Source: Emcibacteraceae bacterium (GTDB taxonomy: Bacteria; Pseudomonadota; Alphaproteobacteria; Sphingomonadales; Emcibacteraceae). From it: a stretch of 49,024 nt of DNA. A program made the translations under genes and the position numbers. The notes below the pieces were generated by a model, which did not search any database, was not told the origin of the DNA, and saw only the letters and a program-made list of their open reading frames with translations. This document shows positions 7,857 through 15,627 of this stretch, in pieces; within the stretch, counting starts at the first letter, position 1; each line of letters starts with the position of its first letter. The stretch lies in assembly GCA_016744185.1 (NCBI GenBank), contig JADGEY010000006.1, positions 1 through 49,024 of the forward strand, read 5' to 3'.

Positions 7857-8663
7857 ATGAACGTTGAAGTGAAAAAAGCAAAAAAGCCAAAAGCAAATGG
7901 TCCAACCGCTGAAAAAGTACTGTTCGTGAAACATTGGACAGATCAGCTTTTTTCTTTTCGCATTACCCGTCCTGCTGGTTTTAGATTCAGGTCAGGCGAA
8001 TTTGTCATGATCGGTCTTGAGGGCGAGAAAAAGCCTATCATGCGTGCCTATTCCATTGCCAGCCCTTCTTGGGACGAGGAGCTTGAATTTTTCTCGATTA
8101 AAGTACCTGATGGACCGCTCACTTCACGGCTGCAAAAAATTCAAATTGGTGATGAAATTCTTCTGAATAAGAAACCTGTAGGCACACTTGTTTTAGACGC
8201 GCTTATTCCCGGTAAAAGGCTTTATATGTTTTCAACAGGAACAGGTTTTGCTCCTTTCGCTTCGGTGATTCGTGATCCTGAAACTTATGAGAAATATGAT
8301 GAAGTGATTGTGACCCATACATGCCGTGACGTAGCAGAGCTTGCTTATAGTCAAAAGCTTGTAAAAGAGATCTATGATGATGAGATGTTAAGCGAGCTTG
8401 TAGAGGGTAAATTGCGTCTTTATGACACCGCAACCCGTGAAGATTTCCCCCGTACAGGGCGGATTACAGACCTTATTAAATCTGAAAAATTCTTTGAGGA
8501 TATGGGGGTAGAGCCAATTAATCCTGCAACAGACAGAGTGATGATTTGCGGATCAAACGCCATGATTAAAGATGTCGCTGATTTAATGGAAGCGGCGGGT
8601 CTTAAAGAAGGATCAAACGCACAGCCTGCTCATTTTGTAATCGAAAAAGCATTTGTCGGCTAA
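7857..8663 (+). CDS. fpr: Ferredoxin/flavodoxin-NADP+ reductase
   Basis: An FAD enzyme that moves electrons between NADPH and ferredoxin or flavodoxin in the cytoplasm. The FAD-binding motif is RAYSIASP, preceded by FRSGEFVMIGL. The phosphate/isoalloxazine contact region PDGPLTSRLQ and the NADP-binding motif FSTGTGFAPFASVIRD follow, with the C-terminal MICGS. The end HFVIEKAFVG is the AFVx-type extension characteristic of the bacterial class typified by Rhodobacter capsulatus FPR. The start could be GTG at 7848 or ATG at 7857. ATG is chosen, though neither has a strong Shine-Dalgarno. It is expressed alone, with a terminator-like hairpin upstream and a convergent cdd downstream. Confidence 0.92.
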   Translation: MNVEVKKAKKPKANGPTAEKVLFVKHWTDQLFSFRITRPAGFRFRSGEFVMIGLEGEKKPIMRAYSIASPSWDEELEFFSIKVPDGPLTSRLQKIQIGDEILLNKKPVGTLVLDALIPGKRLYMFSTGTGFAPFASVIRDPETYEKYDEVIVTHTCRDVAELAYSQKLVKEIYDDEMLSELVEGKLRLYDTATREDFPRTGRITDLIKSEKFFEDMGVEPINPATDRVMICGSNAMIKDVADLMEAAGLKEGSNAQPAHFVIEKAFVG

Positions 8664-8673
8664 TTGATTTAGC

Positions 8674-8804
8674 TCAGCAAGGTCTAACCTCACTGTATAA
8701 CGAACCGTATAGGGTTAGCTCAAACCTATAAGCTTAATCTAACCGCATAAAATTGGTTTAACGCCTATGGCTAATCCAACCGTATAAGATTAATCCAATA
8801 GAGT
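8674..8804. repeat. Cluster of degenerate AACC-TATAAG-TTAAT repeats
   Basis: Between convergent fpr and cdd there are about five imperfect copies of an 18-22 base unit resembling AACCgTATAAgaTTAATc (for example near 8702, 8724, 8739 and 8779). The last units run into the 3' end of cdd. The spacing is irregular and no CRISPR-like identity is present. I see no gene in the gap. Confidence 0.45.
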
Positions 8805-9209
8805 AAAAGCATGGGGAAGCAAGCTGCCTAAGGTGAAGGTTTGATTTCCATCTATCAATACAGGCGTATCCATTGTCATAAATTCTGCCATGACTTGGCG
8901 GCATGCACCGCAAGGAACAAGGTGTTTTTTTTCCATTTTTGCGCTATCTTCACCAATTGAAATTGCAATGGCTGTAAAAGCTGATCTGCTTGTCGATCTT
9001 GCGGCAAAAATCGCGACTCTTTCAGCGCAGCAGGTCAGGCCGTAAGAGGCGTTCTCTATATTTGTTCCCGTAAAAATAGAGCCGTCTTCTAATAAAACTG
9101 CGCTGCCAACGATAAATTTTGAATAGGGGGAATGAGAGAATTTTTTAACCTCCCTCGCTTTTTGCATGAGCTGTTCTGCTTGGGCTTTGTTAAGCGTTTT
9201 ATTTATCAT
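8790..9209 (-). CDS. cdd: Cytidine deaminase
   Basis: Converts cytidine and deoxycytidine to uridine and deoxyuridine in pyrimidine salvage. At 139 residues it is the short tetrameric type with three Cys zinc ligands: TCCAERVA holds the first Cys and the catalytic Glu, and PCGACRQV the other two. SPYSKFIVGSAVL and GTNIENASYG are the substrate-binding signatures. It is divergent from tdk across a 99-bp gap with a dyad, so the two salvage genes may share control. The gene end runs into degenerate repeats. Confidence 0.95.
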   Translation of the reverse strand: MINKTLNKAQAEQLMQKAREVKKFSHSPYSKFIVGSAVLLEDGSIFTGTNIENASYGLTCCAERVAIFAARSTSRSAFTAIAISIGEDSAKMEKKHLVPCGACRQVMAEFMTMDTPVLIDGNQTFTLGSLLPHAFTLLD

Positions 9210-9242
9210 GATCTCTCTTCTTACATCTTGTAGATTTAAAAT

Positions 9243-9260
9243 TTTTACCCTATGGTAAAA
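9243..9260. promoter_or_regulatory. Dyad TTTTACC-N4-GGTAAAA between cdd and tdk
   Basis: A perfect 7-bp inverted repeat with a 4-base spacer lies between the divergent cdd and tdk genes, 34 bases from cdd and 48 from tdk. Its position fits a shared operator. The regulator is unknown and the call rests on symmetry and position only. Confidence 0.4.
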
Positions 9261-9308
9261 TTAAATAAAACAGAAGTCTATAGTATAAAAATAAATTAAA
9301 GAGGATAA

Positions 9309-9908
9309 ATGGCTAAATTATATTTTTATTATTCAGCGATGAATGCAGGTAAAACAACAACATTACTGCAATCGAGCTTTAATTATCAAGAACGGGGTAT
9401 GAATACGATTATTTATACCGCCTCTATTGATGATCGTTATGGGGTTGGGGTGGTAAAATCTCGAATTGGACTTCAGGCAGGGGCGAAGGTATTTGATGAG
9501 AAAACAAATATATTTGAAGATATAAAAGCAGAGACAGCGCAAAAAAAGATAGGCTGCGTTTTGGTTGATGAAGCGCAGTTTCTAAGTAAATCCCAAGTTT
9601 TTGGACTTGCTAAAGTCTGCGATGAGCTAAAAATCCCTGTATTAGCTTATGGTCTTCGTACTGATTTTCAGGCGGAGCTTTTTGAGGGCAGCAAATATCT
9701 TTTAGGGCTTGCCGATGAAATGAGCGAGCTTAAAACAATTTGTGCATGCGGGCGAAAAGCAACGATGAATCTGCGTACAGATGACAAAGGGAAGGTAATC
9801 ACCGAGGGGGCGCAAACAGACATTGGCGGTAATGAGAGATATGTTAGTCTTTGCCGTAAACATTTTATGGGCCGCCAACATTTTATGGAAAAAATCTCGA
9901 AAGGTTAA
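9309..9908 (+). CDS. tdk: Thymidine kinase (type II)
   Basis: Phosphorylates thymidine with ATP in salvage. The P-loop is [14 protein letters not shown] (about 8-21), the Walker B-like DEAQFL is at about 87-92, and the C-terminal zinc site uses CACGRKA plus a later CRKHF. At 199 residues it is the normal bacterial type II length. AGAGGA precedes the ATG. The extreme C-terminus contains a local in-frame duplication (HFMGRQ then HFM, bases about 9859-9888). The secreted nuclease gene starts 7 bases after its stop, so the two are probably co-transcribed, linking nucleic-acid breakdown to nucleoside uptake and phosphorylation. Confidence 0.95.
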   Translation: MAKLYFYYSAMNAGKTTTLLQSSFNYQERGMNTIIYTASIDDRYGVGVVKSRIGLQAGAKVFDEKTNIFEDIKAETAQKKIGCVLVDEAQFLSKSQVFGLAKVCDELKIPVLAYGLRTDFQAELFEGSKYLLGLADEMSELKTICACGRKATMNLRTDDKGKVITEGAQTDIGGNERYVSLCRKHFMGRQHFMEKISKG

Positions 9909-9915
9909 AAATATT

Positions 9916-10695
9916 ATGAAAAAAATAATATCCGCTGTTATTGCTGCTGGCGTTCTTATGGTCTCTCCTGCTGCTGCATGGGATAAAACGGGACACCGGG
10001 TTATTGGCGAGCTTGCTGAACGTCATGTGACGCTGCAAACATTGGTGAAGATTAAAGCCATATTGGGCAAGCAGTCTTTGGCAGAGGTCTCTGTTTGGGC
10101 AGATGAAATGAAATCAAACCCTGACCGTTATTGGCGTAAAAAAGCAAATATTTATCATTATATGAATATTCCAAAAGGAATGAGCTATAACCCCCGTAAA
10201 AGAAACCCTAAAGGAGATGCTTTTTCTGCTTTTGATGATTTTGTAAAGATCATTAGGTCGGATAAATCTTCTAAAGCTGAAAAAGCTCATGCTCTTAAAT
10301 TTCTTGTTCATATTGTGGGTGATATGCACCAGCCGATGCATTTTGGGCATAAGAAAGATAAAGGCGGTAATAGCATTAAAGTTAAATGGTTTGGCAGGCC
10401 GTCAAACTTGCATCAAGTATGGGATAGCAAACTTGTCGATCAAGAAAAACTTTCATTTTCGGAATGGGTGCGCTTCATAGATGTGCTGCCTGCCTCTAAG
10501 ATTAAAGAACTCCAAAACAGTAATAAGATGGTCTGGATGAAAGAGGCGCTTGTGCTTAGTAAAGGAATTTATGATATTGGGGACGGCGATTTTGGGTGGA
10601 ATTATATTTATAAATACCGCTCGACCGTCAGATCACAGCTTCAAAAGGGCGGCTACCGTTTAGCGGGGGTGCTGAACGCAATTTTTGCGCCATAA
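9916..10695 (+). CDS. Secreted S1/P1-family nuclease
   Basis: A zinc-dependent nuclease of the S1/P1 family, which degrades single-stranded DNA and RNA to 5'-nucleotides. A signal peptide (about residues 1-21, ending SPAAA) precedes WDKTGHRV. In the family the mature N-terminal Trp itself coordinates zinc, and cleavage here would leave exactly that Trp. Further zinc-site residues are seen in HIVGDMHQPMHFGH (HxxGDxHQPxH) and NLHQVWD. About 260 residues is the normal length. It is periplasmic or extracellular. The start ATG at 9916 is fixed by the signal peptide. It sits right behind tdk and near cdd, which suggests scavenging of external nucleic acids. A large hairpin with a T run follows. Confidence 0.93.
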   Translation: MKKIISAVIAAGVLMVSPAAAWDKTGHRVIGELAERHVTLQTLVKIKAILGKQSLAEVSVWADEMKSNPDRYWRKKANIYHYMNIPKGMSYNPRKRNPKGDAFSAFDDFVKIIRSDKSSKAEKAHALKFLVHIVGDMHQPMHFGHKKDKGGNSIKVKWFGRPSNLHQVWDSKLVDQEKLSFSEWVRFIDVLPASKIKELQNSNKMVWMKEALVLSKGIYDIGDGDFGWNYIYKYRSTVRSQLQKGGYRLAGVLNAIFAP

Positions 10696-10745
10696 GTTTG
10701 CGTCATAATTTACGCCATAAGTTTACGGTAGCGCTATTTTATATT

Positions 10746-10801
10746 GCATATGATTTGACAGTTTATCTTGAGTAAGATAACTAAGAGTCATATGCTTTTT
10801 T
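10746..10801 (+). terminator. Long hairpin terminator after the nuclease gene
   Basis: Outer arms GCATATGA (10746-10753) and TCATATGC (10788-10795) enclose a second stem AGTTTATCTT/AAGATAACT (10760-10769 and 10774-10782, one bulge) around a GAGT loop. TTTTTT follows. It is well placed to end the tdk-nuclease unit. Confidence 0.6.
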
Positions 10802-10848
10802 ATAGAGTATTACAGGATTTAGAAGGTTTTTAAACGGGATAGATACAG

Positions 10849-10878
10849 TTCGTAAGTTCTATCAATTCTGTCTATAAT
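10849..10878 (+). promoter_or_regulatory. Putative sigma-70 promoter for etfBA
   Basis: TTCGTA (10849-10854), an 18-base spacer and a consensus -10 TATAAT (10873-10878) lie 35 bases before the etfB start. The -35 is weak. Confidence 0.4.
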
Positions 10879-10913
10879 AAAAACTTATTTATATATTAAG
10901 GAGAGCAAGCTCA

Positions 10914-11663
10914 ATGAAAATTTTAGTACCCGTAAAACGGGTCGTTGATTATAACGTCAAGGTTCGTGTTAAGGCAGACCAAACAGGCGTTGAACTGGCG
11001 AATGTTAAAATGTCAATGAACCCTTTTGATGAGATCGCAGTAGAAGAAGCGATCCGTCTTAAAGAGGCAGGGGTAGCGGATGAAATTATTGTGGTTTCTG
11101 TTGGGCCGCAAAAAGCTCAAGAAACGCTTCGTACTGCTTTGGCGATGGGTGCTGATCGTGCGATATTGGTTAAAACGGACGAGGAGACAAATCCTCTTGC
11201 GGTGGCTAAAATCCTTAAGAAAATTTGTGATGATGAAAAACCGGGCCTTGCGATTTTGGGCAAGCAGGCGATTGATGATGATTGTAATCAGACGGGTCAA
11301 ATGCTGGCGGCTTTGAATGGCTGGGGGCAGGGAACTTTTGCCTTTGAGATGAAAATTGATGATACAAGTGCGGTTGTAATTCGTGAAATTGACGGCGGAC
11401 TAGAGACGGTTAAGCTGAGCCTGCCTGCGGTTGTTACCGCTGATCTGCGCCTTAATGAGCCAAGATTTGCCAAGCTTCCTGATATTATGAAAGCAAAACG
11501 CAAACCAATGGATGAAAAATCGCCAGAAGATTATGGAGTGACAATGACTTCTAATATTGAAACGTTAAAAGTAGAAGAACCTGCAGGACGCACGGCTGGA
11601 ATTATCGTAGCGGACGTTGCAGAACTTCTTAACAAACTTCGTGATGAAGCGGGAGTATTATAA
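10914..11663 (+). CDS. etfB: Electron transfer flavoprotein, beta subunit
   Basis: The beta subunit of the ETF heterodimer, which carries electrons from acyl-CoA dehydrogenases to the ETF-quinone oxidoreductase. [35 protein letters not shown] and the AMP/adenine-binding segment [17 protein letters not shown] are textbook EtfB. 249 residues is the normal length. A strong AAGGAG precedes the ATG. etfA follows after a single base, a tight two-gene operon. The etf-hbd grouping points to fatty-acid or short-chain acyl-CoA oxidation. Confidence 0.97.
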   Translation: MKILVPVKRVVDYNVKVRVKADQTGVELANVKMSMNPFDEIAVEEAIRLKEAGVADEIIVVSVGPQKAQETLRTALAMGADRAILVKTDEETNPLAVAKILKKICDDEKPGLAILGKQAIDDDCNQTGQMLAALNGWGQGTFAFEMKIDDTSAVVIREIDGGLETVKLSLPAVVTADLRLNEPRFAKLPDIMKAKRKPMDEKSPEDYGVTMTSNIETLKVEEPAGRTAGIIVADVAELLNKLRDEAGVL

Positions 11664-11664
11664 A

Positions 11665-12594
11665 ATGACAGCTCTAGTATATGTGGATCACAATAATAGC
11701 ACCCTTCAAGAATCAACTCTTAATGCAGTAACCGCGGCGGCGGCTCTTGGCGGCGATGTTCATCTGCTTGTGGCGGGATCGGGATCATCTCCTGTTGCAG
11801 AAGCGGCGGCTAAAGTTGCGGGGGTTTCTAAAGTTATTCATGTGGATAATGCAGAGTATGCACATCCTCTTGCAGAACTGATAGCCCCTCTTATGATCTC
11901 TCTTGCAGATGATTATGATGCTCTTTTAGTGGCAGCGACAACGGTTGGTAAGAATTTTATGCCGAGAGTTGCAGCGATGCTTGATATGTCACAAATCTCT
12001 GACATTATTTCTGTGGAATCTGCTGATACATTTAAGCGTCCAATTTATGCAGGCAATGGTACCGCGACTGTAAAATCTTCGGACGTTAAGAAAATTATCA
12101 CTGTACGGACAACGGGTTTTGAGGCAGCGAGCGCAGAGGGAGGGTCGGCTGAAATTGTTACTGCAAATGCAGCTGAAAATCCAAATCTTAGCTCTTATGT
12201 TAGCTCGGAGCTGTCAAAGTCCGAACGTCCAGAGCTTACCTCTGCCAAGATTATTATATCTGGCGGACGGGGTATGGGTAGCGGCGAGAATTTCGCTCTT
12301 GTTGAGGCTGTGGCAGATAAGCTAGGCGCAGCGGTCGGCGCATCACGGGCGGCGGTTGATGCGGGCTACGTTCCGAATGATTATCAAGTGGGACAAACGG
12401 GTAAAATTGTTGCTCCTGACCTTTATATTGCGGTGGGTATTTCTGGCGCAATTCAGCATTTGGCAGGCATGAAAGATAGCAAAGTTATTGTTGCTATTAA
12501 TAAAGATGAAGATGCTCCTATTTTTAGCGTTGCCGATTATGGTCTTGTCGCTGATTTATTTGATGTGCTTCCTGAACTTGAAAAATTGCTTTAA
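11665..12594 (+). CDS. etfA: Electron transfer flavoprotein, alpha subunit
   Basis: The alpha subunit holds the FAD. The C-terminal FAD-binding domain is clear: SGGRGMGSGENFALVE, GASRAAVDAGYVPND, QVGQTGKIVAPDLYIAVG, SGAIQHLAGMK and INKDEDAPIF. The start is the ATG at 11665 (MTALVYVDH), one base after the etfB stop, so translation is coupled. Its 309 residues match the usual size. A strong hairpin after the stop ends the etf unit before hbd. Confidence 0.97.
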   Translation: MTALVYVDHNNSTLQESTLNAVTAAAALGGDVHLLVAGSGSSPVAEAAAKVAGVSKVIHVDNAEYAHPLAELIAPLMISLADDYDALLVAATTVGKNFMPRVAAMLDMSQISDIISVESADTFKRPIYAGNGTATVKSSDVKKIITVRTTGFEAASAEGGSAEIVTANAAENPNLSSYVSSELSKSERPELTSAKIIISGGRGMGSGENFALVEAVADKLGAAVGASRAAVDAGYVPNDYQVGQTGKIVAPDLYIAVGISGAIQHLAGMKDSKVIVAINKDEDAPIFSVADYGLVADLFDVLPELEKLL

Positions 12595-12629
12595 ATTCTC
12601 TTAAAGCTCTAAAAATATATAGATATTTT

Positions 12630-12671
12630 ACCCTGCTTCCTATAGGCTCTTTATGAAGCAGGGTAGTTTTT
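12630..12671 (+). terminator. Rho-independent terminator after etfA
   Basis: A perfect 10-bp stem ACCCTGCTTC/GAAGCAGGGT (12630-12639 and 12655-12664) with a 15-base loop is followed by AGTTTTT. It lies between etfA and hbd, so hbd probably has its own promoter or depends on read-through. Confidence 0.75.
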
Positions 12672-12690
12672 AAATATTAAGGCAAATATA

Positions 12691-13560
12691 ATGCAAAAAA
12701 TTGGAATTATTGGCGCAGGGCAAATGGGCAATGGGATTGCTCATGTTTTTGCACTTTCGGGTTATGATGTGATTTTAAATGACATCAATCAGGGAAATTT
12801 AGAGATTGCTCTTAGTAAAATTGAAAAAAACCTAAACCGTCAAGTCACTAAAAATAAAATTTCAGAATCTGACCGTGATCAAGCGATTAAAAGAATTACG
12901 CTTTCAGGGGATATGGCGGATTTATCAGACTGTGACCTTATTATCGAGGCGGCAACTGAAAATGAAGAGCTTAAGAAAAAAATCTTCACTGCTTTAAATG
13001 ATATTGTTAAAGAAGGGGCGATTTTAGCGACTAATACTTCGTCGATTTCAATTACTCGTCTTGCGTCGATTACGAACCACCCTGAAAATTTCATTGGGCT
13101 TCATTTTATGAATCCTGTACCCGTTATGACGCTTGTTGAACTTATTCGGGGAATTGCAACCAGTGAAAAAACTTTTTCTACTATAGAAGAAGTGGTGAAA
13201 AAAATAGGAAAAACATCAGCCTCATCAGAAGATTTCCCTGCTTTTATTGTTAACCGTATTTTGCTTCCGATGATTAATGAAGCGGTTTATACGCTTTATG
13301 AAGGGGTGGGTTCTGTTCAATCAATTGATACATCTATGCGCCTTGGAGCGAACCATCCGATGGGGCCTTTACAGCTTGCGGACTTTATTGGTCTTGATAC
13401 TTGCCTGTCGATCATGCAAGTTTTATTCGAAGGGCTGGGCGATTCAAAATACCGTCCTTGCCCTCTTTTAGTAAAATATGTAGAAGCAGGCTGGGTCGGG
13501 CGTAAAGCAGGGCGAGGATTTTATGATTACCGAGGTGATGAACCTGTTCCAACACGCTAA
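12691..13560 (+). CDS. hbd: 3-hydroxybutyryl-CoA dehydrogenase
   Basis: NAD(P)-dependent oxidation of 3-hydroxyacyl-CoA to 3-ketoacyl-CoA. The N-terminal Rossmann motif is GIIGAGQMGNGIAHVFA (about 4-20), followed by the catalytic-domain signature GLHFMNPVPVMTLVE and the C-terminal GRKAGRGFYDY. Its 289 residues match the single-function HBDH/PaaH family rather than the large FadB. It sits behind etfBA, the commonest alphaproteobacterial context. The direction in vivo (beta-oxidation or reductive use) cannot be told from sequence. Confidence 0.95.
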   Translation: MQKIGIIGAGQMGNGIAHVFALSGYDVILNDINQGNLEIALSKIEKNLNRQVTKNKISESDRDQAIKRITLSGDMADLSDCDLIIEAATENEELKKKIFTALNDIVKEGAILATNTSSISITRLASITNHPENFIGLHFMNPVPVMTLVELIRGIATSEKTFSTIEEVVKKIGKTSASSEDFPAFIVNRILLPMINEAVYTLYEGVGSVQSIDTSMRLGANHPMGPLQLADFIGLDTCLSIMQVLFEGLGDSKYRPCPLLVKYVEAGWVGRKAGRGFYDYRGDEPVPTR

Positions 13561-13590
13561 ATCATAAAATATAAAGCTTAAAGGGCAATA

Positions 13591-14100
13591 ATGAGTAAAA
13601 TTACATATTGGTTGATGATTGTCTCTGTGATTGTTATTGCGGCTGCGGGGGGGCTTTCATTTTACTTTACGTCACAAGTTTATTTTGCTGATAGCGTTAT
13701 TTATGACACGGAAGAAAATGTTGCTCTTAATGGTTATGATATAGTAGCCTACCACAAAGATCATCATGCGGTGAAAGGGACTTACCTATATCAAGTCACT
13801 TGGAGGGGCGTTACGTGGCATTTTTCTGAATTAGAATACCGTAATGAATTTGCAAGAACGCCAGAAAAATTTAGCCCAGAATTTGGTGGTTATGATGCTT
13901 TTGGTCTGACTAAAGGGCGCACATATCCAACGGATCAAGAGGTTTTTGTCTTTTATAGCGGCGCGCTTTACTTCTTTCATTCGGATGAAACAAAAGCAGA
14001 ATGGAAAAAAAATAGAGAAAAAAACCTTCTTGCCGCAGAAGAAAACTGGCATAATATCCGTAAAAAATTAGAATTCTTTGGGGAACAAAATAAAAAATAG
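13591..14100 (+). CDS. Membrane-anchored YHS-domain protein
   Basis: One N-terminal transmembrane segment (about residues 6-28), then a YHS domain outside the cytoplasm: NGYDIVAYH, the W-x-G-x-x-WHFSE core, and PEFGGYDAFGLTKG. YHS domains occur in metal-related proteins and in uncharacterised secreted proteins of this small type. The GYDAFG position is Asp where many members have Cys (GGYCA), so metal binding through that Cys is not expected. The last 35 residues form a charged, probably helical tail. AAGGGC precedes the ATG. Function is unknown. It may be co-transcribed with hbd (30-base gap). Confidence 0.8.
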   Translation: MSKITYWLMIVSVIVIAAAGGLSFYFTSQVYFADSVIYDTEENVALNGYDIVAYHKDHHAVKGTYLYQVTWRGVTWHFSELEYRNEFARTPEKFSPEFGGYDAFGLTKGRTYPTDQEVFVFYSGALYFFHSDETKAEWKKNREKNLLAAEENWHNIRKKLEFFGEQNKK

Positions 14101-14136
14101 AATTTAATAAACTCTAAATAGTGGGAACGTTTAAGT

Positions 14137-15504
14137 ATGAGTAACGAAGTAAAAGAGTCAGAATATACAGTTGAAGATATTAAGCAAGCGGCAAAAGAGG
14201 GCAATGCTTCTGCACAATATTTGCTGAGTAGGACGTATCTTGAAGAGGGCGAGGTTGAGAAATCCATGGAAAACCTTAGCCTTGCAGTTAAGTTGGGTTA
14301 TCCAGCTGCACTGGCCACATCGGGGATTTTTCTGCTCACAAACCAGTATTTACCCTATAATCCTGAAAATGCTATGAATAATTTAGAGCAAGCAGCCTTA
14401 CACCGGCATGACGAAGCAAGCCTTATTTTTGCCCATCTTACTCATATGGGACTTATAAGTGATCCTGATCCTGAAAAAGCTCTTCGTATATTAATTGATG
14501 CGGCGCGGCGTAATAATCCGCACGCCTTATGTGAAATTGCGGCTTTAATGCAAATTCATGATGTGATGAGCGATGAAGGGCTTGTTATGATGGAACTAGC
14601 GGCGCGCACCGGCAGCTCTTTGGCAGCTTATATGGTGGCATCTCATTATAAGTTTTCTGCGGATGATGGCTCTAAAGAGGCATTAGACAAAAGAATACAG
14701 TTTCTTTATATGGCGGCTAAAATGGGTAATAAAATTGCCGAAGCAGATTTTCTGAGCCATGATGAAAAGACGATTGATAAAGCATTGGAAAATATGGAGC
14801 CCGCTTCCCTTACGCCGCCGCAGTTTGAATGGGGTAAAATTTTTGATGACTTAAAGGCAGAGGGAAAGCCTTCTGCATTGGAGGGGGAGGCACTGGGAAA
14901 AAGCAGCTTGGTTTCGCTTTATAAATTTGTTTTAACAGCTTTTGAATTAAATTATTTAAGAGCTGCGGCATCGTCAATGCTTGCTTTTTCTGCGGAAGGA
15001 ATGACAGAAGAAGAGGTGCGAGAGAAAAAAGATGATATGGCAGAAATTGAAAAAAACATGCCCAAAAGAGGGGTTGCAAGATTTGATTTCTTATCCCGTG
15101 ATGTTGTGGTTCAGACGATTGAAGCAAAGGTTGCGGCAGCGGCAAAATTTGAACTTAGTCATTCTGAAAATATGATTGTAAGTTTTGAGCGTCCTATCGG
15201 CAAGGTCGATGAGCCTTCTGATGAAGTAAAAGAAATGATGGATTCTCAAGATAAGGTTTTTGATGATAAATGTGGATTAAGAAATAAAAAAATAATCCTT
15301 TCGATGATGGATAGCTATGAAGGGGGCGAAGAGCTTGTCAGCTTAGAAAATATCAAGCATAATTTGCAAGCGGGCGATATGATGGTGGTTGATCTTTCTG
15401 ATAATCTAACAGATACGCAGGAGAGTTCTTTAAAAAAGGGCTTTAAATGGACAGCGACTTTCTGGGTTAGAGAGAAGCCCGTACCGCCATTATTTACGGA
15501 TTAA
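14137..15504 (+). CDS. Sel1-like repeat protein
   Basis: About residues 8-215 are helical Sel1/TPR-like repeats, recognisable by short blocks such as GNASAQYLLSRTY, NNPHALCEIAALM, GSSLAAYMVASHY and GNKIAEADFL. Such repeats form a solenoid for protein-protein contacts. The second half (about 230-455) has no repeats, looks alpha/beta, and is not recognised. No signal peptide is visible, so it is probably cytoplasmic. Specific function is unknown. It lies 36 bases after the YHS gene and could share its transcript. Confidence 0.75.
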   Translation: MSNEVKESEYTVEDIKQAAKEGNASAQYLLSRTYLEEGEVEKSMENLSLAVKLGYPAALATSGIFLLTNQYLPYNPENAMNNLEQAALHRHDEASLIFAHLTHMGLISDPDPEKALRILIDAARRNNPHALCEIAALMQIHDVMSDEGLVMMELAARTGSSLAAYMVASHYKFSADDGSKEALDKRIQFLYMAAKMGNKIAEADFLSHDEKTIDKALENMEPASLTPPQFEWGKIFDDLKAEGKPSALEGEALGKSSLVSLYKFVLTAFELNYLRAAASSMLAFSAEGMTEEEVREKKDDMAEIEKNMPKRGVARFDFLSRDVVVQTIEAKVAAAAKFELSHSENMIVSFERPIGKVDEPSDEVKEMMDSQDKVFDDKCGLRNKKIILSMMDSYEGGEELVSLENIKHNLQAGDMMVVDLSDNLTDTQESSLKKGFKWTATFWVREKPVPPLFTD

Positions 15505-15627
15505 TTTTTAAATTCAGGGCTTTAGATCTTCATGGAGCTGCGATCTCTTTACAGGGATCTATTTGTTAGTTTATAATTTATTTAAATAATAAAGTTCTTG
15601 AAAAAAGAGATTTATAGGGAAGATTAT

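Noticed and set aside
8674..8804. Repeats after fpr as a CRISPR array
   Set aside because: Units are too short and degenerate, spacing is irregular, and no cas gene is nearby.
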